From positions 1 through 64,000 of the forward strand of contig DF237302.1 of the NCBI GenBank assembly GCA_000708835.1: a stretch of DNA of 64,000 nucleotides, written 5' to 3'. The DNA is from Klebsormidium nitens (Eukaryota; Streptophyta; Klebsormidiophyceae; Klebsormidiales; Klebsormidiaceae). Positions 37,201 to 48,100 of this stretch are shown here, in pieces. A model generated the notes under the pieces. The model was not told the origin of the DNA and ran no database searches. It saw nothing but the letters and a program-made list of their open reading frames with translations. Numbering within the stretch: the stretch's first letter is position 1; each line of letters opens with the position of its first letter. The position numbers and the translations under genes are program-made.

Positions 37201-38503
37201 GTAGATTTACATTTCTTAGGATCTGAATGGCCTTCGCAGCTTTTTTCGAGTTCAGCGCGCCCTTTGCGGTGTGATCAACCTGCACGGGGACCTCTGGCTT
37301 GTATCCTACGCTTTAAGTCAGGATCTTTTGTTCGTACAAGAGCATCCCTGATGTTTCGTGACAAGGCCATTCCTGTGAATGGCGTTCAAGGTGCCGATAG
37401 TATCCGCTCCGCTTCCATACCAATGACCCCGAGCTCTAAATTGTAACCTGCCATACTGATCTTCTCCAAAAGCCGGAAGAGAAAGTCTGGACATCACCGG
37501 CAGAAGCAAGGGGAGGTACTGTTCTTTCGGAGATGTCCTGTACTCTGCGCGTGCGTCGCCAACCCGAAGAACGCTATCTCCTAACCTGGTCCTCCCTGCT
37601 TTGCAGGAGACTCCGCACCTGATGCAGTTTGGGATTTTTGTTATGGAGGCGCGGCTCAATGATATGCCCGAAGTGTGGCCAGTTCCGTCAACTTCGGGCG
37701 TCCGGCGGAAGGTCTTGAAGCTGGAGGATTCGGACTCCGAGGGGGAGGAGGAGAAGGGACTCAAGCGTTCTGGACTGCGTGCACGTGCACGTGCTTGGTG
37801 GTGAGACTCCGTGCTTGCTGATGAGGCCGCAAGAGAGTTTTCTTTTGTTTGTTAGGGAAGATGGGGAGAAGAGGTGATTACAAAATCGTACGCTCCCTCG
37901 TCAAATTTGCAGCCTTCCGGATCGACGCCGCCGCACCGCGCGTGGCGCATGCAGAAGACAATCCTTCAACGCGCCCGCGACTGGCCGCGCCGACCCCTCC
38001 TTGTATGTTTGCTACAGAACGGAACGTGTTAGACGCGCGCTTGGCAGCTAGGTAGCGCTCGGCGCGCCAGGCGCTGCCAGAAGGCTTCGGTTCTCTTCAT
38101 GGCGTTTCCGAGAGGTTTAGGTTGATCTGGCAATCGCTACGGCAGCTTGGAAAACCTTCCGGACAGGTTCCGGACAACGTCCGGAGCGTCCACTTGTGCC
38201 CGATTTCTGTCTCGTGACTGCAGACAAACTCCGGACATGGGATATGAGTTGCGAACAAGGCCCGGACAGCGTTCGGACAAAAGGCTTTCTCACAGTGACC
38301 TAAATCTAGTCCTTCAGCTCCATGATCAAGAACGCCTCCCAATCGAAGATCATGACCAGAGAGGGACATTTGAAAATTCTTGCCCTCAGGAGAATCTGAT
38401 GCCTACATCCATCTACTTTAATGACGAACATCTGGAATCTGAAAACGTGGTCTCTCGTCGTGCCAACAGGTGGCGACGGAAGGCTGGACAACTTCTGGAT
38501 TAA
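34248..38503 (+). pseudogene. Tandem family unit B, 14-base deletion in exon 5
   Basis: Exons: 34248–34445, 34771–34889, 35315–35505, 36030–36151, 36498–36605, 36981–37068, 37607–37800, 38470–38503. Exons 1–4 are open and in phase: LIPLYSVSTVQELIRW; GFGESVRPTVEW; LSDAPPDRTAVYSSWFSEHA; EEEKEKRDPYPQAVAQLN. Exon 5 is 108 nt against 122 and 125 in units A and C. It lacks 14 bases after GACGCGTG, which creates TGA at 36522–36524. Exons 6–8 remain open and well conserved (FLSLIKEIVEKDPFYTE; ETPHLMQFGIFVMEARLND; an acidic region; the terminal KAGQLLD). The break therefore looks recent, or the truncated product (about 210 residues) is kept. No recognised domain. Confidence 0.75.
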
Positions 38504-39270
38504 GGACCCCACCATCCTTTCTTGAAATTCCTAGTCTTTCAGAAATCAAAAAGAAGTAATTGATGCATCTTCGTCAAAGTTTAGGAGGCTGCAGTCATTT
38601 TTCAGCGTAGCTCTCTAAGATCAATTTTGAAAAAAGATTCAGACTGTTTTCAAATATGGCTCCACCTCTGAAAGTACGATAAGCTCGCTCTCGATCAGCC
38701 TGTACAAGACGAGACGCACTCCATGAGTCATGTTGCCTCGATGAACGGCGAGCACTGCATCGTTGTTTTTGGGATGATTCGACATTGGCGCACTCAATGT
38801 TTTATGAAGCATCGCTTAGCATCATGCGGCGATTGAACCAAGATACGACTCGCCAGCGCCAGCTCGTCGCTAACCGGTACCTTTTGCCCGGCCGCTTCGT
38901 GGTCAAAGATATATGAGTGCAATAAGGCATTCCATATGTTATCCTGAACCCCTTCATGACAAAAGTGTTCAAAGGCGCAATAATTGAAGCTGCGGTGGTC
39001 AACAACCCGTGCTCTGAGCTAGGCAACCTTTGGCTGAGGAGCACGTAGGCTGGGTTGCAACGTACGTGCGGAGTCGAATTCCGCTGCTCCAAGAGCTCAC
39101 TACTGCAACAACGATGGTGCAAGACAGCAATTTTAGACCCATTGAGCACCTCAGCAGTAGCAGCGGACTCCGTTCACAAAAGCGGATTGATCCGCCGCCT
39201 TCGACGGACTTCTCCGGAACATTCAAAGTTTTGACACCGAAACCACGCTAAACCCTCGTTCAGAAGGCGC

Positions 39271-39293
39271 GCGGCCGCGACTTGACAGGCGGC
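39271..39293 (+). promoter_or_regulatory. Conserved upstream motif, unit C
   Basis: gcggccgcgacttgacaggc followed by ggc, about 65 bp before the unit C start codon. It is the closest of the three copies to its gene and nearly identical to the unit A motif. Confidence 0.5.
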
Positions 39294-39356
39294 GCGCTGG
39301 CCCGCCATGTGTGTGCTAATCTAGCGCTGTGCTTTGCTTCAAGAAGCTTCAATAAG

Positions 39357-42300
39357 ATGGAGACAGAAGCTGGCGGCGTCCCCTTTACAGACACTAGCAC
39401 GACTGGCGAAAAGGATGGCCATCCTGAGAACACCCTCTTGAACATCGTCACAAGCACTGTGGTCGACACCCTCAACGATGGTGGATCTGCGGCCACTTCC
39501 ACCCCCTTATACAGCGTCTCGGTCCTGCAAGAGCTCATTCGCCGGGTAAGAACGTGTCTGGAGATCAGGCGCCGGCAGTCAGCTCATGTTGGAAAAAATC
39601 TCGTTTGAAACTCAGATTTGGAAGTGCGAATGTCAGGCCTTTGCTCGAGACTTGAACTTGTTCAAAATATTTTTACTACGTAAGCTGAAGCCAACGTAAG
39701 CTAATAGCTTTTTCATGCATGAACTTCAAGCCTAAATAGAAACAATAAGCTTATGTTAAGCCCTTGTGTAGACGAGGCAGGCTATGATGTTGTTTTGTTC
39801 AAGATCCTGCACACTGTTGGAGAGCCAATTCGAGAATTGGTCGAGCGGACCGTGACAGAAATCTTCGACGACATAAGCCAAGACTACTACAGGACCAACT
39901 GGAGTAGGACTTCGAAGGGCTTGCACTTCTTAGAGTAACGTCCGGACAAAACCCTGAGGCTCCGATCCATCATTTTCATGGAGATGGGGCCTCACGACCT
40001 TTCACAAAAGCTGCTACAAATCGTATTCAAGGTTCTGTTGTATGGTCACCGCGTGTTTTGGTCAGGACCTACTTGCTTGAGTATCCCCAGAAAATGAGGG
40101 GCCCTGTGGTCATAAGCTAACGTGCCCGACGAACCCACTCTGAGCAAACTGAGAAAATGTGCTAACTGGGCATGTTATTGCAACACCCCTTTCCGCAATG
40201 AAAGGGGTGACAGAAGAACCAATAGCAAAAGGTTAAAAAGGTGACCCTCTAAGTAACAAGAGTCATCAGACTCTTCTGAACAACGTACGTACCGTCGTTT
40301 ACAGGCGACTTGTTCGCTGGGACTCTCGGTACAAGAGCGGAGCTCGGGTTTCTGATCTACCGCCGAACCGCATCATGCTCAGAGCCACTTGGTTCCCGGG
40401 AGTGTCAAGAACTGCTTGCCAATTCTTCTCAGCCCCAGACCAATACGAGATCCACCCAAAAGCCCAGAAAGGTAAAGTCTGCTTGCACAGTGTGTTATGG
40501 TTAAAAGGTGGCCGAAAATCTATCTTTCAACTCGACGTTACGATGATATCGTATAGATGCCGATAGGCCTGTAAAAGACGGCATCTCGGGCTCGTCAAGT
40601 ACTGTTCCTTCGCCTCCGGTGGACAGAGCTTAGACAGGGTTGACTTTGGAGAACAAGAGTCTTGGAAGAGTAGGGAAGCAACTATAGCAAGCCGCCATCA
40701 TCGCAAACATGGGACGCCATGACATTGATTTCAAACATGGGCATAAAATCTAATTAACCCGTTCAAGTTGTAACACTGCTTGAGGAAGCGTTATGGTGCC
40801 CAAAGCCAGGCGCAAGACTCGGGCCGACGATCAAGGAAACGACTTTCTGTTTCTGGTCCGGGCCACCCTCATTTTCTGAAACTGAAGCGACCTTGAGTTA
40901 GGGGTAACATAAGCGGGTTCCAATGAAGGGTCATCCATGGCCAGAAAATTTTCATGAACCTTTGAAGATGCTGGTAAGTTTCTTCGCTGCCTCTTCCTTA
41001 TTTAATGGAGTCAAACGAACGTCACGCGTTCTTTTGTTCCCTGGCTGCAGGTTTTCAACCCGAATTGCACAAAGTTGAGACCGAGAAGCACGACCTTCAG
41101 GCCGAAGCAACAGCACGACTGGAGGCTGTTTTCGGTGACATACTACGGAACGGCCTCGAAAAGCTACAATTTGTAAGCTGTTTCTATTTCTGCTTATCAC
41201 TCGCTTTTTATTGACGTCTTCTTCTATTACAGAAGGCATGGTTCTCAGTCAAAGGCAACCTATATAAGACTTCAATACATGCAACAGATAATTCCCCTCT
41301 GAAAAAGCAAGATTTGGCAGTTTATGTTCGGGACACGGGTTCCTTCAAGGCCTGACACGTACTACAAATCTGGACACGAATGATTTCATGGCTCCGTCGC
41401 AACCTTCCCTGACCAGCGTTTTAGGCTGTGAGCCTGGTTGCACCTGTGCAAACAATGAGTCAAGCATTCGACTCAGATTGTACAGTATCCTTGAATGAGC
41501 GGTCCGTTCTCTATGTTCTGATTTATCTGGACTGGATGATCATTGCAGATCGTCAAGGACAATCCCGGCGCGTGCAAGATGCTCGCTGAATATGAAGGTT
41601 TGATCGGCCGCGACGAGAATGCCCGCAGGTCCTTTTTGGGCGAGTTCGCTGCATCATGCCTACATGGCTCCAGGTAACGCAAGGATTCTGGATTTGTCCT
41701 CTAGCATGTGCTGGCGGCCCTCAAATATGTCCTACTTTGGTGTTAACTCTTCCGAATATCAGTGTGCAACATGTATGTGGCGGGAAGCTTGAATCTTATC
41801 TGACCTCATCATGTGCTCCTCCATCGTTCTCCTTACTGCCAATCATGGATAATAGATCTAAATGGAGAAGCATCTTGTAGAAGCTGCTTCCGTTGAGTGA
41901 TCCCGTCATATAGTAATTCCCAGACGGGAGCTTTAGTGACTTTTCCCAATGTTGTCTCCGCACGCGATCGCTTCCTGGCAAGCAATGAGGTTTGTAGCAT
42001 AGTATGCGTTAATAGTATGCATCACGAGATCAAAGGTTTTTGCAACTCTTCCAACGTCACAACCTTAAATTTACACGTGATTATGTGAGGAATGAGAGTA
42101 CACCTTTGCAGAAACACTTACCCGAAGAAGGAGCAGGACGACCCTCGGCGCTACCTGTCTGTGATAAAGGAGATCGTCGAGAATGATCCGGACTACACCA
42201 AGGTGAGTTACAGACACGGCTTTGTCCGGCTATAATGTCGTTCTAACTATTCTGTAACACGCGCGCCCCACTCGAGGCTTGTTCAACGGATACAGCATGC

Positions 42301-42987
42301 AGGTCAGGATAGGCGGCGTACATTTACCCCGAAGTGACATCATCAGAAGCTCAGAAAACTTATATCCACATTCTAGCAACAAAATGGAGTGGTTGATTGT
42401 ATACTTCTTATTTGCTGGACTGCACACCACAAAGGCTGCCGCTTCCATGACGCTTGCCCCTTTCACTCTGCAGGACACTCCGCACCTGATGCAATTTGGG
42501 CTTTTGGCTTTGGAGGCGCGGCTCGACAAGACGCCCGAAGACCCCCAGGTTTTGTCGGCCCCGGGCGTCCAAAAGATCTTGGAGCTGGAGGATCCGGACT
42601 CGGACAACGAGGAAGAGGCGTCCCAGGATTCGGACGAGCAGGAAGAGAAACAGAAGCGTTCCGGAATCGGTGCTTGCTGGTGAGATCCGGAGATAAAAGT
42701 GATGACGTGCGGCACAGAGAGAAAAATCAAGGAACAGAATTCTCCAAAAACGCACGGATCAGTCAGCTTTAGAATTTGCGGGCTTTGCCAACTGATTTTG
42801 TCACTTCAGGTGCACATGAGCTCCACTCGAATGACGAGAACGTGTACAGATTCGCTTGCAGGCAAAGTCGATGCCTCCATCCGTTTCGTCCCTACTTCAC
42901 GGACATAATTGGAAGTGGAATAACCTGGAAACTGGAAATACGCTGTGCAGGTGGCGGCGACAGAAGGCTGGACGACTTCTGGGTTGA
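39357..42987 (+). CDS. Tandem family unit C, intact protein of unknown function
   Basis: Exons: 39357–39545, 39804–39934, 40305–40471, 41051–41172, 41549–41673, 42112–42202, 42474–42679, 42951–42987. All phases agree, giving 355 residues with no internal stop. No signal peptide or membrane helix. Landmarks: STPLYSVSVLQELIRR; GEPIRELVERTVTEIFDDIS with TSKGLHFLE; SAPDQYE; ETEKHDLQAEATARLEAVFG; DNPGACKMLAEYEGLIGRDE; DDPRRYLSVIKEIVENDPDY; DTPHLMQFGLLALEARLDK; an acidic Asp/Glu/Ser tract; a basic KRSGIGACWWRRQKAGRLLG end. It looks like a soluble, mainly helical protein with an acidic region near the C-terminus. I do not recognise the family and give no function. Exon 3 ends at a donor shifted upstream relative to units A and B, but in the same phase. 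Confidence 0.8.
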
Positions 42988-43613
42988 CAACCTACCTGCG
43001 CTCTGCTTGGGAATCTGAGAAAAGCAAAGTCGGTTCATTCTTCGTCAAGTAGGGGGCTGCCATAAACTCGTCACCATAGCGTGCTGAGTCGAGAATCGGT
43101 CTGGAAAGAATGTCGGAATGTTGCCAATAAGGGTTGCACTCTTGAACAAGGCTCACCCCCGATCAGCGGGCACAACATAAGACCGACTCTGGTCAGGTCG
43201 AGCACTGCATAATCTCGTTGAGAGAAGAAACAACGAAGTACATCATGAAGCAACGCACAAATAGAACGAGAGGTTAAACCCGAGTTCCTAGCCAGCGCCA
43301 GATTTTCACTAATCCTATTCCATGTTCCGAGGCCGACCCGGTCTTTAATCTAGACTGTACAGGGGATCCCGTCTCAATGCCGCATAAAGGTGCAATGCTA
43401 GACTCCAATCGGACCTCGCCAGTTGGATCCGATCGCCAGCGTCTATGAACGATTCCCGCATGCTCCGAGCTAGTGCATTTAGCACTTGGTACGTAGCCAA
43501 TGCAAATAAGGACGACACAGGCCAATTGGCCAGCTGGGCCAACAAATCACTCAACATCATGCGTAAAGCAAGATATATTAGTCATCGAAACTACTGTAGA
43601 CGAAAGCACGCTA

Positions 43614-44372
43614 CACAAGCTACCTATGGTGGGTACCGGCCGAGTCAATTTTGACTCCGACCGCCACAAAATTGTAATACCGCGTATCGAATTCCGTCAG
43701 TGATACCGGCGGTTCACGTCACGGCAACTCAGGTTTCTGTTACTCGGGCGGTACAAGTACTCAGACAATATTGCTCGGCCGTAAGTCAGTGTTACAGGAG
43801 TGAAAGACAGTGTTATGTTTTACACTTGTGTGTGAGCATCAAACTGGCACACAAAGAAGAGCCTTATGCAGCCCATAGAAAGCTCTGACAAGCAAAGAAA
43901 AATGTTGGGAGAGCACCTTGAGGGTTTGTTTGAAGACCCAACATAAGGAAATGTCGAGGACAAATCGGAATAAGCACCATACAAGCCTCAAAGTCGGCCG
44001 GCATTGCTTGCTCTTGAAATGCGCCTTTTCCTACACTCTTCTTTCAACTTCCTGCACTCCTCTTTCAAGTTAAGTACCGCGGTACCCTCAGGTGGTTCGA
44101 GTCGGAACTTCCGACAAACACCATGAAATTTCAAATTTGCGGACGCGCAGACTTGCGCGGTACTGTACCGCCGAATATACCGGAGTTTACCGTTCGTCGA
44201 CATGTCAGACAATTTCCAATTCATGAACTCGGACCGGATTCTAAAGTACGGCCGAGTACGGTCGTCAGTACCGTGTACATGAAATGTCGCGACGCGTAAC
44301 ACCGGTGAGTCAATTTGGTGACGGTACCGTCGCGCGATTGAGACCGCCGACACCCACCATAGGTAGCTTGTG
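43614..44372. mobile_element. Short non-autonomous DNA transposon with terminal inverted repeats
   Basis: The left end cacaagctacctatggtggg(t) is perfectly inverted at the right end (accc…accataggtagcttgtg) over 21 bp, with weaker similarity continuing to about 30 bp. The element is 759 bp and is flanked on both sides by TA, as for Tc1/mariner-type insertions. It encodes no recognisable transposase; a 121-codon minus-strand ORF inside has no known motif. Family assignment rests on the TA alone. Confidence 0.65.
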
Positions 44373-45171
44373 TATAGCGTTAGTGAGCACCAGACGGTAG
44401 GGCCCGGCCTGACCAGCTATCATACCAAGTATAAAGCTTCACATGACATGGCCCGGCCGCTGCCACGTGGGCCGCGCGCTGCGCCTGTCCGGCCGGCCGC
44501 CATTAATCAATACATGCATTAACATGTGCCAGTGGGACCGCCTCATGAGCCTCATCGAGCATGGTCGTGTGGAAAGGGGGATAGTAAGGCCGGCGAGCCC
44601 CGCTGGGGCCGCCGTATTAAGCATCAGTGGGTGTTCGATGCACATACGGTAGCTAGCAATACATCAAACAAGCTTCATAGCTCGTATAGACGGCGGGCTT
44701 ATGACCGGGCATGAGCTTGAAGGCGGCAGTCATGCGCTGAAAGCGATCAAGCATGACGCCGGGCCGGCGGCATGACAGGGACTGACTGCACGCGTGGCTG
44801 CGCGCCCGCCTGATCGACAGGCCCGCTGGACCTGTCCAATCCCAATCGCGGGCCCCATGAACAAGTGTTCAGATTCGAGGACTGCCGGCCTGGCATCAAC
44901 TTCACAGACCGCAGCTGTTTGCTCTCTGAGAGCGACTTACTGTACTCGGCTTCCCTCTTGCATCTTCCAAGAGGTGCTTGCTCATTGTCGAAACCATTGA
45001 AATGGCTGCTGTATGGCTTGTAACACTACAGTTATTTTTGATTTGACAGTCCTGTCCTCAGACAGACCGGACTGAGGCTATTGGATGCAAGCGAACTTCA
45101 TAAACGCCCGCGATTCGAACTTTTGAAGTGAACAACTGAAGACTATCTAGCGCGCAACACTATATAACGGA
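44373..45171. other. Intergenic, no gene seen
   Basis: About 800 bp of GC-rich sequence with GGCCGGCC-like clusters (about 44450–44510 and 44755–44830), similar in texture to 10.9–11.3 kb. No supported exon or RNA gene. Confidence 0.45.
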
Positions 45172-48100
45172 TCAACTACAGCACGATCGCTTTGGAGGGG
45201 CTTTCGGCCGTTCATCAATGATGAGAGTCCCTTGTCGTCGAGGTACGAGAGTGGACTCGACGGCTTCTGCAGCGGCGGCTGCTCGTCGTTTGCTGACGAG
45301 TGCACCTGAACAACCCGTCAGATCTTTTGGTCCACGTGTCACAGGGACAAACTTGCACATCGTTGACAGTCAGAGTCGGACCAACCTCGATCCTACTCGG
45401 CGTTCTAACCTTCAATGGTTATCGGATTTGGCTTGCAGATGCGGCTCATCTGAAATGTGTACTTGCTGAAAGGATCCCAAGTTGGCACACGATGCTCAGA
45501 TTCAGAACACTATCTTTCATAATCAGAACTAGCATGGGTTCTCACAGCCTCAAAATAAGGGAGACGACTTCAATGTCTCAAAGCATAAGGTCTCAACTTC
45601 GATGGAGGAGGACGCCTGACTCACGCTTTGCAAGATCTTGGAAGACCGCGTCGATGCCTTTATTGAGCTTTGCCGATGTCGTGAAGTGAGAAGCTCCAAT
45701 TGATTCAGCGTACCTGCAGGTAAAGCATGGCGATGAGAACTAAAATGCCTTGCAGCACAAGCGGACTGCCAACAAACAAGGCAACAGAGGCGCCCGTTCG
45801 TCAACGGTCCCGTCCTCATTCATCGTATGTGGACGGATCAAAAGTTCCCGAAGGGCCGCGCAATAGTTCTGCAGTACTCAGGTTTGATCAAATGGACCGT
45901 CTGCTTGCATTCCCAAAATCTACAAAACCTGTGAAAACAGCCATGCGGGAAGGAGAGCTGCCACAGCAAGACAGAAAGCGAACAACATCGTTAAATATAT
46001 ACCAACGGGAGCTTATGCTGGTATGTATGTTGGCTTTTCTGTAGTGAAATCGTCCCTACCATTGTTACATGGAAGCAAATGGGCGGATTCTCGAATAAGC
46101 CAATTGGAGGGCGTGTCACTCCCTGGTCTGGAGACGCGCTCTTCTGCTACCAGTTTCGTTTTGCCCTCGAGCTTCCAGTGCCTTGTTACAGGGTTGAAAA
46201 CGGCAGGGACAAAGGCAAGCCTACAGTTCGATACTGCCTTTGTCCCTGCAAGGCTACAATTCAACTCCCATTGCAAACCCTCTGGAATTCTCGAATCATC
46301 AAATGCTGTGCGTTGACAGGCAGGTCGGGGCCTGAATCAGTATTGTGGCGGCAAGCGGCAGATTACGGAGCTAGGCTACAATCGGGCTTGTTTGGGTGAA
46401 GGGTGGCATCAAGGCGAGGACGTGGCGTCATGCTGTTAGGAGCAGGGGCCTTCATCACTGTGCCAACTGACGATCGAAGAAAGACGTTTCATCGGGTTCT
46501 GATCTACAATTCTAAAGGCAAAAGAGGAAGCACTGAAGGATGGTGGGAGAGTTGCGATCAGATGCCTTAAATGTGTTGCCCGGTCGGCCTTGAAAAAATA
46601 TGGTACGATCTGCCTGATTCTTACATTACGAAGCCTTCCGTATATGAGCGACGCACAGAATGCAAACAACCGAGGGGGACGACAGAACACAAAGATGAGA
46701 ATTTTCACTCTGACACTTGAACAGGGACCACCCTTCGCTGTCAGTCAGGCAGCTCTCCTCTTCGTTGCCGCTGCAACCGACGTACCAATGAGGACAAAGA
46801 CCAATTTTAAGATCCCGTCAGGACGACCAAGGCAATGTTCAGACTTAAAGGCCAGAGGCCGGATCGGATAAATATTTCAAACTACGAAGTTCACAACACA
46901 TCTGCCTGAAACAATACAGCAACCATCGAGACTGAAAACTTTGTGTGCACTGAAAACTGGAACAAATCTCCTACGCTGCTAGCCGCCAATGTAAGGCTCT
47001 TGCGACTGGATCAAAAGCGGAACAAAAGTGGGTGTAGACTTTGCTCGTCATTGGTCTCAATGCAGCCAATGGAGCTTTGGGCTCACAAGCCCAGGCCCTT
47101 GAACCATTAAAGCTGCTCAAGGAAACAAACGCAGAAGGAACGGAAAGAACGCTCTACCGTTCAGTGCATGACGAAAGCTGAAAGACCCAACTCCTGTCCG
47201 TAAATTTTCTTCGAAGCCAATCGAAAAAACAAGCGGCTGCAACAAACCGACGAAAATAGCGCGCAGCCCTCTGCAGAACACTGAAGGGAGCAACCCGGGT
47301 GATCGACTGAGCGCACCAGTACTTTGAGACAAGCCGCTCGCTTCACTCCAATACCTTTAGTGCCAATGATTGTCAGTAACGACTTTATGCATCAGACGTC
47401 AGCAAGCATACAGCTGACACCTGCGCGCGCTTAAGGCAGAGGACCGCCAGAACTCGTTGCGCGAGTGATGTTTTCAAAGTAGTCCTGTAAGAGTTACGAG
47501 GGGTTGCTTTCAGGGGCAACGGAACGACGCACTTAGGGCGCCAGACGTTCGCTCAACATATCAGGCACGGTGGAAAGAAGACCTGTACACTTCGTGTAGG
47601 CCTCACGGATTGACTTCGTTGAAAAGCATAACGTGGAAACCACGAATCGAGTTGGGTTCCAGGGCATAGCCTCGGCAGTCGGGGCATTCTGCGTGTGCTC
47701 TGGAATGGGCGTCAAACCGAATTGACAATATGCCTGAGGAGTAGAGTATCACCCCTCAGTAATCGCAGTCTTCACTGCCGTCCTGTGCCGCTCGAATTTA
47801 GGGACACAAAAGGACAGCAGGCTCGTGCAAACAGTCTTGTATCTCGTCAAGAAAGTGGTCACGGTCCCGACCCGACGACCCCGGAAGCATAACAACTTCG
47901 CTCAGAGTAACAATCAAGGTGCGGTGCTATTCTTGTTAGCGTAACCTCTGAAGGCATAAACCTTATCCTGGGCAGGCAAGTGAAGGAGCAGGCGAACGCA
48001 CACTTTGTCGTAGCCAGACTCATGAGGGGAATATCAAGTTTTACATTCGCTTTGGAGGTGAAGTTGCGATGCTGTTTCAGGCTTCTTGGAAGAGATGCCC

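Larger units (their letters stand above)
28880..43330 (+). repeat. Three-unit tandem array of an unrecognised gene family
   Basis: Three genes with the same eight-exon order start at 29137, 34248 and 39357, a period of 5111 and 5109 bp. Homology extends past the coding parts. Upstream, caattgagcaa-type sequence and a GC-rich motif recur. Downstream, blocks resembling tcgatcagcc and cgagcactgca recur at about 33390–33450, 38690–38760 and 43155–43210. The introns have diverged much more than the exons, so the duplication is old and the exons were under selection. Confidence 0.85.

Noticed and set aside
43988-44353. Transposase from the 121-codon minus ORF inside the inverted-repeat element
   Set aside because: Too short and lacks any DDE/D motif. 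The ORF also overlaps the terminal repeat.
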